Assembly: GCA_017311185.1 (NCBI GenBank)
Contig: JAESUZ010004534.1
Location: 806,001-870,000 of the forward strand
Direction of reading: 5' to 3'
Source of the DNA: Proteles cristata cristata
Lineage: Eukaryota; Chordata; Mammalia; Carnivora; Hyaenidae
DNA length: 64,000 nt
In this document: piece by piece, positions 61,401 to 64,000 of the stretch
How the letters are laid out: each line of letters starts with the position of its first letter
Numbering within the stretch: position 1 is the first letter of the stretch
Position numbers and translations under genes: made by a program
Notes under the pieces: generated by a model
The model's input: the letters and a program-made list of their open reading frames with translations, nothing else
Databases searched by the model: none
Told to the model about the DNA's origin: nothing

Positions 61401-63966
61401 TTGTGCCTATCACAGCCAGCTGGAAGGGGAAACCAAGTGGCAGGGCATGCCCAGGCTATAAGCAGACCTCCAAAATGATGCATTATCACCTCGAGCCAGG
61501 TTCTGGAGGCTGGAACTCAAGTCACATGTCCACACGTAACTGCAGGGCTGGCTGGGAAGTGCCGTCAGACTGTGTGCCCAGCAAGACCTGAAAACCAGTG
61601 GGCAGCTAGGAGTCTGAACCTGAGAGATCTCCAAACCCCATCAGAGATGATTTTTTATGTTGCACCCCTGCTTCTACTACACGTGCTGAAATCAGTCAGT
61701 GCTCGGCGTTCTTTTTTTTTATTTTTTTTTTTATTTTTTTTTAATGTTTTATTTATTTCTAGGAGAGAGAGAGAGAGACAGCATGAGCAGGGGAGGGTCA
61801 GAGAGAGAGGGAGTCACAGATTGAAACAGGCTCCAGTCTCTGAGCCGGCAGTCAGCACAGAGCCCGACGCGGGGCTCGAACCCACAAACCGTGAGATCAT
61901 GGCCTAAGCGAAAGTCGGACGCTTAACCGACTAAGCCACCCAGGCGCCCCAGTGCTTGGCGTTCTTGAGGTGCAATTAATTACTTCCATGGTTTGGTTCT
62001 CCAGGTTAACAGCTGCCTTTATCTTCTGAGGCATAATCACTGTAAAGGTAACCCCTCTGTTACAGCCACTAAGAGACTGTTTTACAGTAAAAAAAAAAAA
62101 AAGGAAAGAGGGGCCCCAAGTTTCCAGCTATCCTGAGTCTTAAAATACTCTTCTGTGCAGCCTATGAAATTATGACCAACAGGGATCGACTGGAGAAGAA
62201 ATCTGTTATATCACCATGAGTCAGCATTACAGGAACAGTCGTGGGATGTCTGTTTCAGAGCTGGGGACATCGCCTGTGATTATCTTAGCCATTGCAGTTC
62301 TTGTCGAGATTCAGTAGTAAAATTGTGAACCATAATTGCCACCTAATCAGAGCCAGGCTCTCCTGTCACTGATTGCCTTGCTTTGCTTCCTCAGGGTTTG
62401 AATGCAGTCTTTGACATCTTGGTGATAGGCAAATTAAATGTTCTGGAAGTGGTCCAGAAGGTACTACATAAAGACAAATCATTAGCGGTGAGTATATACT
62501 TTTTGTCTCCAGCCCAGACATGGAAAATGTCAAGTACCAGCTGATTTACAATGCCATTTTCCAAATATTCTTCGCGGTTTCGAATCGGAAAAGAGCTAGC
62601 CCTTTCCAGCACAGCGGCATTGCAGCTTGGGCAGAATTGCTGCACATGTGCACCGGGCTTGGCTGCGCTTTTATTTGAAAACCTGAGACATCAGGGGCTT
62701 TGCGCTGACCTTTCAGAACCTTGGCGCACTCAGGAACGGGGGCCTCCTCTTCAGGATGACCCTTCTGGCCTCCGGGGGAGTGGGGGTGCTCTACATGCGC
62801 TGGAAGATCATGGGCACCGGCCCCCCGGCGTTCACCGAGGTGGACAATCCTGCCTCCTTCGCCGACAGCATGCTGGTCAGGGTGAGTGCTGAGCCTGTCC
62901 GCCGCTGGATTGTCTTCTCTGCCCACCAGATTCCAGAACCTCTGTCTCCCTCTTCCTACTTCCCAACACGCCCACAAAATCCCTAATCAACGGAATTCCT
63001 TCCCCATTTGTTTGCTCTCACTAAGGATATTGTCGGATGAAACCAGATTTTGATTAAAGGATCAAAAGGGCGTGAGCCCCTTGTATTTCCGTTCTAATCA
63101 AAATTAAAGAGAAATGGCTTTCAAATACCAGGTTTCATGCCAGCCTTCCTAAAGTGTCCCCTGAGCCTGTGACCATTGTGGTAAAGGAAATTGATGTGGC
63201 GGGATTAACACAAAGTCTAACCACATCGGTTATATATCTTTAAACATGTGACAGTATCCAGACACTCTTCTTGTAAAGGTTTGCTTTTTCTGAAGGCAAG
63301 GGTGTCAAGCCACAAATTCTTAGCTGTGCGTTTCATAGAGATATAAATCAAAAGGAGGAAAAACCCTCTTCTTAAATTGTCAGACACATAGGTGACCCCT
63401 GGGCCTCAGATTTCCTGGGTCACAGACTTTGGGCATCACTAAGTAGATGGGACACACTTTGACCAGAAATATAACAGACGGATAGCAGAATCTGGTGGCT
63501 TTGCTGTATTTTTCTCTATTACAGTCTGAACACATTTAGTAGATTGCAAAGGACAGCCCCACTTCCAAGGTAGAAATTGGTAACATTTTACTTTATACAA
63601 TTGCTCTCCTTGTACAGAAGCCTCAAACGTAAAGTTACAAGGTATACACACACACACACACACACACACATGTGCATATGGGTGTGTGTATATCTATACA
63701 CACATATGTATATATATAGAAGTTCTGTATCAAATAAATGTTTGTTTTCCTTTTGACTGACAGGCCATAAACTATAATTACTATTATTCATTGAATGCCT
63801 GGCTGCTGCTGTGCCCCTGGTGGCTGTGTTTTGATTGGTCAATGGGCTGTATCCCCCTCATTAAGTCAGCCGGTGACTGGAGAGTAATTGCACTCGCCGC
63901 ACTGTGGTTCTGTCTAATTGGCCTAATATGCCAAGCCCTATGCTCTGAAGACAGCCACAAAAGAAG
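26790..63966 (+). CDS. TMTC4: TMTC4, ER protein O-mannosyltransferase (N-terminal half; spliced)
   Basis: Join 26790-26951, 31613-31728, 32816-33032, 39782-39869, 58986-59083, 62395-62487, 62717-62881 and 63764-63966. All junctions are GT-AG and the frame stays open for 380 codons plus two bases. TMTC proteins are multi-pass ER membrane O-mannosyltransferases acting on cadherins, using dolichyl-phosphate mannose. TMTC4 has also been tied to ER calcium handling and hearing in mouse. Visible features are a first membrane segment at about residues 20-36, then the acidic FVFDDSEAI motif (42-50; D45-D46) that marks the family's lumenal catalytic loop. A sequon follows at N78, then [10 protein letters not shown] at 83-92, HPVHTEC at 159-165, [11 protein letters not shown] at 166-176 and the start of the DUF1736 region near 296 ([13 protein letters not shown]). 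The start at 26790 has a strong Kozak context (A at -3, G at +4) and matches the family N-terminus. Mammalian TMTC4 is about 740 residues, so the TPR half lies past the window. Identity is recalled, not searched. Confidence 0.95.
28126..28335 (-). mobile_element. CAN SINE, antisense, degraded 5' end
   Basis: The poly-T head is at 28126. The tRNA-like end is diverged ('aaccaaccgtgggctcc'). Confidence 0.85.
28449..28677 (+). mobile_element. Young CAN SINE with TSD
   Basis: Flanked by 'agtagtaagttta' on both sides (ends at 28448; resumes at about 28681). It lies 113 bp from the reversed SINE at 28126-28335, making an inverted pair. Confidence 0.93.
28838..29050 (+). mobile_element. CAN SINE, sense, diverged
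   Basis: 'gtggctcagtcggttaagtg' through 'ctctcaaaaataaacaaaca'. The tRNA-like part carries small deletions. Confidence 0.9.
30496..30690 (+). mobile_element. CAN SINE, sense, diverged
   Basis: 'gggcgcctcggtggctgcg' start and an AT-rich tail ending 'tatattttttaaat'. Confidence 0.88.
30930..31540 (-). mobile_element. Possible L2 tract, antisense, in intron 2
   Basis: The run from 'attcaacatggcttaagca' through 'gagagattagccaggag' resembles reversed L2, heavily diverged. It ends about 70 bp before exon 3. Confidence 0.35.
31613..31728 (+). CDS. TMTC4: TMTC4 coding exon 3, residues 55-93
   Basis: This is 116 bases in phase 0 at entry and phase 2 at exit (TTC AG|GTGACG). It encodes the lumenal loop after the catalytic motif: [10 protein letters not shown], the sequon N78-T-S and [10 protein letters not shown]. 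Skipping it would shift the frame. Confidence 0.95.
31729..32815 (+). other. TMTC4: TMTC4 intron 3
   Basis: Donor GTGACG and acceptor 'tgctcactacag'. About 1.1 kb of unique DNA with no recognisable repeat or gene. Confidence 0.85.
32816..33032 (+). CDS. TMTC4: TMTC4 coding exon 4, residues 93-165
   Basis: The first G completes Arg93, then INYYLSGGF leads into membrane segments around residues 107-132 and 148-158. It ends phase 0 at HPVHTEC before donor GTAAGT. The frame continues past the donor for 13 codons to a stop, so reading through the donor would truncate the protein. Confidence 0.95.
33157..33378 (+). mobile_element. CAN SINE, sense
   Basis: 'gcatgggtggcttagtcag' to an A-rich tail with interspersed G. 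It starts 125 bp after exon 4. Confidence 0.92.
34809..34836. repeat. (AC)n microsatellite
   Basis: Fourteen AC units in intron 4. Confidence 0.95.
35029..35224 (-). mobile_element. CAN SINE, antisense, with TSD
   Basis: The perfect 15-bp duplication AAAATTAGCATTCTT is at 35014-35028 and 35225-35239. Confidence 0.95.
36790..37066 (+). mobile_element. CAN SINE with long A-rich tail
   Basis: The 18-bp duplication AAGAAAAAAATAGCCTTT is at 36772-36789 and 37067-37084. The tail repeats the 'aaataaaacatt' block, suggesting tail expansion. Confidence 0.95.
37393..37621 (-). mobile_element. Young CAN SINE, antisense, with TSD
   Basis: The perfect 17-bp duplication AAGAATGTTTGTTTTCT is at 37376-37392 and 37622-37638. 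Confidence 0.96.
37656..37868 (+). mobile_element. CAN SINE, sense, abutting reversed copy
   Basis: It begins 'ggggcgcctgggtggcttag' about 35 bp after the reversed SINE, giving a tight inverted pair. 'aagtttat' recurs after its tail. Confidence 0.93.
38520..38760. promoter_or_regulatory. Candidate intronic regulatory element
   Basis: Repeat-free, CpG-richer DNA in intron 4. It has ATTGCGCAAC (38641-38650, close to the C/EBP palindrome) touching a CACCTG E-box, and a palindrome AGCGTG-gataat-CACGCT at about 38694-38711. Function is inferred from motif density only. Confidence 0.3.
39782..39869 (+). CDS. TMTC4: TMTC4 coding exon 5, residues 166-195
   Basis: This is 88 bases, phase 0 to phase 1. 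It encodes [11 protein letters not shown], a strongly conserved family motif, and a hydrophobic segment [10 protein letters not shown]. The donor is A|GTAAGC after AGA GAA. Confidence 0.95.
41123..41360 (-). mobile_element. Young CAN SINE, antisense
   Basis: The short duplication AAGAAAGTT is at 41114-41122 and 41361-41369. Confidence 0.94.
41537..41744 (-). mobile_element. CAN SINE, antisense, within or beside the PRR13 pseudogene
   Basis: 'ccatggtcattct' before and 'ccatggttattct' after look like its target-site duplication. It may therefore have inserted into the pseudogene's 3' UTR. Confidence 0.92.
41757..42365 (-). pseudogene. PRR13P: PRR13 processed pseudogene, antisense in TMTC4 intron 5
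   Basis: On the minus strand an ATG at 42303 opens a frame resembling proline-rich protein 13. It starts MWETP, then [16 protein letters not shown] and [12 protein letters not shown]. Codon 78 (42072-42070) is TGA where the parent has a sense codon. The same frame then continues [24 protein letters not shown] and a serine run, which is the PRR13 C-terminal lysine/histidine/serine signature. The parent's terminal stop is also lost (reads CCG A near 41940). There are no introns, as expected of an mRNA copy. The 5' UTR probably extends to about 42365 and the 3' UTR to about 41757 or beyond the neighbouring SINE. It cannot make the full protein. No poly-A or outer duplication could be fixed. Confidence 0.85.
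42799..42834. repeat. (GT)n microsatellite
   Basis: Eighteen GT units in intron 5. Confidence 0.95.
42860..42975 (-). mobile_element. MIR fragment, antisense
   Basis: 'ggtcacacagctacttatgg' followed by 'cagaactgggttcacactgg' is the reversed MIR core. Confidence 0.7.
43096..43206 (+). mobile_element. Old short CAN SINE subfamily
   Basis: 'ggctggctggctcagcggga', then 'gactcttgatctcagggtca' and 'gtgtggagattacttaaa'. It is the shorter, older tRNA-Lys SINE without the (TC)n body of the young copies. Confidence 0.85.
43904..44129 (+). mobile_element. Young CAN SINE with TSD
   Basis: The perfect 15-bp duplication AAGAAGGACTATCCT is at 43889-43903 and 44130-44144. The poly-A tail is over 20 bases. 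It is among the youngest copies here. Confidence 0.97.
44262..44745 (-). mobile_element. Old L1 fragment, antisense
   Basis: 'tgtgataaaatatacataac', 'ttcaaccatcaccactgtcc', 'aggctgaataattccattg' and 'ctactgtgagtactgctttg' follow the reversed L1M order. Confidence 0.85.
47482..47704 (+). mobile_element. Young CAN SINE with TSD
   Basis: The 15-bp duplication ATATACTAAAAATAG is at 47467-47481 and 47705-47719. Confidence 0.96.
47831..47992 (+). mobile_element. CAN SINE, sense, shortened, with TSD
   Basis: A 21-bp near-perfect duplication is at 47810-47830 and 47993-48013, with one shifted base. The body lacks most of the (TC)n tract. Confidence 0.95.
48610..48818 (-). mobile_element. CAN SINE, antisense, inside the L1 tract
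   Basis: 'tttaaatgtttatttactt' to 'gagccccccaggcgtccc'. Confidence 0.92.
49200..49500. repeat. TA/TG-rich low-complexity tract
   Basis: Imperfect 'tatatatgtta' and 'gtgtatatgtatacac' units expanded within the L1 remnant. Confidence 0.75.
50492..50720 (+). mobile_element. CAN SINE, sense, with TSD
   Basis: Flanks TTAAAAAGGAAATG followed by 'tcct' or 'ccct' (50474-50491 and 50721-50738) are its duplication. Confidence 0.93.
50779..51120 (+). mobile_element. CAN SINE whose tail became a GAAA/GGAA microsatellite
   Basis: The SINE body runs to about 50990. Its A-rich tail then passes into about 14 GAAA units, 6 GGAA units and further GAAA units up to about 51120. This is a clear case of a SINE tail seeding a long tetranucleotide repeat. 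Confidence 0.93.
51449..51649 (-). mobile_element. CAN SINE, antisense
   Basis: 'ttttttttttaaatattta' to 'gagccacctgggagcccc'. Confidence 0.92.
53581..53788 (+). mobile_element. Young CAN SINE with TSD
   Basis: The perfect 19-bp duplication TTTAAATTTTATAAGGCCC is at 53562-53580 and 53789-53807. Confidence 0.96.
55245..55486 (+). mobile_element. CAN SINE, sense, with long (TC)n
   Basis: The duplication AGTTACAAA is at 55236-55244 and 55487-55495. The internal TC tract is expanded to over 20 units (55376-55420). Confidence 0.93.
55748..55977 (-). mobile_element. CAN SINE, antisense
   Basis: 'ttttttttaaaatttttaag' to 'gagccacccaggtgcc'. It faces the sense copy at 55245 across about 260 bp. 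Confidence 0.93.
56238..56456 (+). mobile_element. CAN SINE, sense, with TSD
   Basis: The 15-bp duplication ATTTAAAAGGAGTTA is at 56223-56237 and 56457-56471. Confidence 0.95.
57265..57605 (-). mobile_element. MER5A-like DNA transposon, antisense, SINE-split
   Basis: 'gcatcagaatcatctgag' before the SINE and 'agaatcacctggaagg' after it, then 'gggtggggcctgagactcta' and 'gggaccacacagtgtgg', follow reversed MER5A. The SINE at 57287-57479 is inserted in it. Confidence 0.7.
57287..57479 (+). mobile_element. CAN SINE inside MER5A
   Basis: Its duplication is 'agaatcatctg' / 'agaatcacctg'. The tRNA-like part has an internal deletion ('cggttaactgtagctcagg'). Confidence 0.92.
57610..57765 (+). mobile_element. 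MER20-like DNA transposon, sense
   Basis: 'gtgacatttttggctgtcac', then 'tgctgctgacatctaatggg' match MER20 (hAT-Charlie). It directly abuts the MER5A remnant. Confidence 0.75.
57985..58110 (-). mobile_element. MIR fragment, antisense
   Basis: 'cccattttatagatgaggtc', then 'gctcaaggtcacagagtaaa' is reversed MIR. Confidence 0.8.
58986..59083 (+). CDS. TMTC4: TMTC4 coding exon 6, residues 195-227
   Basis: This is 98 bases, phase 1 to phase 0, with donor CTG|GTAAGA. It encodes [10 protein letters not shown], then the membrane segment [13 protein letters not shown] and the CKEQGITVL motif. The acceptor is a CAG-CAG tandem (58980-58985). The second AG gives Glu-Ser-Asn, matching the family. The first would give Glu-Thr-Gly-Asn, one residue longer. 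Confidence 0.95.
59873..60092 (-). mobile_element. CAN SINE, antisense
   Basis: 'ttttttaatttttaatgtt' to 'gagccacccaggccccc', 790 bp after exon 6. Confidence 0.93.
60130..60335 (-). mobile_element. MER20-like DNA transposon, antisense
   Basis: 'caatcttggcattattgata', 'ctgtcctgtgcgctgggcat' and 'cagaaccatccactgctc' follow reversed MER20 end to end. Confidence 0.8.
60336..60485 (+). mobile_element. MER5A-like DNA transposon, sense
   Basis: 'caccatctgggagcttagta', 'ctgctgattcagcatctcc' and 'atgtttgaaaagcact' follow sense MER5A. It directly abuts MER20. Confidence 0.75.
61713..61949 (-). mobile_element. Young CAN SINE, antisense, with TSD
   Basis: A 16-bp duplication with one mismatch (CAGTGCTCGGCGTTCT at 61697-61712; T for C in the copy at 61950-61965). 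Confidence 0.95.
62395..62487 (+). CDS. TMTC4: TMTC4 coding exon 7, residues 228-258
   Basis: This is 31 whole codons, phase 0 at both ends: [17 protein letters not shown] to HKDKSLA. It can be skipped without a frameshift. The donor is GCG|GTGAGT. Confidence 0.95.
62488..62716 (+). other. TMTC4: TMTC4 intron 7 (229 bp)
   Basis: Short intron with GTGAGT donor and 'ctgacctttcag' acceptor. No repeat. Confidence 0.9.
62717..62881 (+). CDS. TMTC4: TMTC4 coding exon 8, residues 259-313
   Basis: This is 55 whole codons, phase 0 at both ends. It encodes [14 protein letters not shown], a membrane segment, then [18 protein letters not shown] and ADSMLVR, the conserved stretch entering the DUF1736 region. 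The donor is AGG|GTGAGT. Confidence 0.96.
62882..63763 (+). other. TMTC4: TMTC4 intron 8
   Basis: GTGAGT donor and 'tccttttgactgacag' acceptor. It contains a (CA)n/TATG tract at 63646-63720 and otherwise unique DNA. Confidence 0.9.
63646..63670. repeat. (CA)n microsatellite
   Basis: About 12 CA units, then imperfect 'gtgtgtatatctatacac' sequence, just before exon 9. Confidence 0.93.
63764..63966 (+). CDS. TMTC4: TMTC4 coding exon 9, residues 314-381 (last in window)
   Basis: This is 203 bases, phase 0 to phase 2. It encodes [20 protein letters not shown], then [11 protein letters not shown] and a second hydrophobic run ending LCSEDSHKR, all in the DUF1736 region. The donor AG|GTAAGA at 63967 leaves the next codon split. 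Remaining exons lie beyond the window. Confidence 0.95.
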
Positions 63967-64000
63967 GTAAGAGGCAGCACTGAATTTTAACTTCCACCCT

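Larger units (their letters stand above)
59084..62394 (+). other. TMTC4: TMTC4 intron 6
   Basis: GTAAGA donor and 'gctttgcttcctcag' acceptor. It holds two antisense CAN SINEs and a MER20/MER5A pair. 59100-59860, 60490-61700 and 61970-62390 are unassigned unique DNA. Confidence 0.85.

Overview
The window is mammalian nuclear DNA from a carnivoran, most likely a cat (Felidae). The evidence is about 39 copies of the tRNA-Lys-derived carnivore CAN SINE. Many belong to one near-identical, feline-looking subfamily and keep perfect target-site duplications. Carnivore L1, MLT1A-type MaLR LTRs, MIR, L2, MER20 and MER5A are also present. There are no bacterial or viral genes, and nothing resembling an operon or CRISPR array.

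Layout. From 1 to about 20600 is intergenic DNA made mostly of old and young interspersed repeats; I see no gene there. From about 20640 to 22020 is a CpG island with GC boxes, a CRE-like site and two CCAAT boxes. It is the promoter and non-coding first exon of the single protein-coding gene, TMTC4 (+ strand). The gene fills the rest of the window and runs off the right edge. Eight coding exons (numbered 2 to 9) were placed from frame, splice sites and family recognition: 26790-26951, 31613-31728, 32816-33032, 39782-39869, 58986-59083, 62395-62487, 62717-62881 and 63764-63966. They join without a frame break into 380 codons plus two bases, the N-terminal membrane half of the protein. The C-terminal TPR half lies beyond the window. 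TMTC4 is an endoplasmic-reticulum multi-pass protein of the TMTC family, which O-mannosylates cadherins.

Inside TMTC4. Intron 5 (about 19 kb) carries an antisense processed pseudogene of PRR13 with a nonsense codon and a lost stop. The introns also hold many SINEs, several in close inverted pairs. Two mirror-image MER20/MER5A pairs flank exon 6. Exon 6 has a CAG-CAG tandem acceptor that should give two protein forms, and the 5' UTR has two upstream ORFs, one overlapping the main start.

I did not find a novel biological system. The most unusual items are the PRR13 retropseudogene, a SINE/antisense-L1 composite inserted as one unit with a 15-bp target-site duplication, and the translational and splicing oddities of TMTC4. 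Repeat family names come from memory of consensus sequences, so repeat edges are good to about 10-20 bases unless a target-site duplication fixes them.
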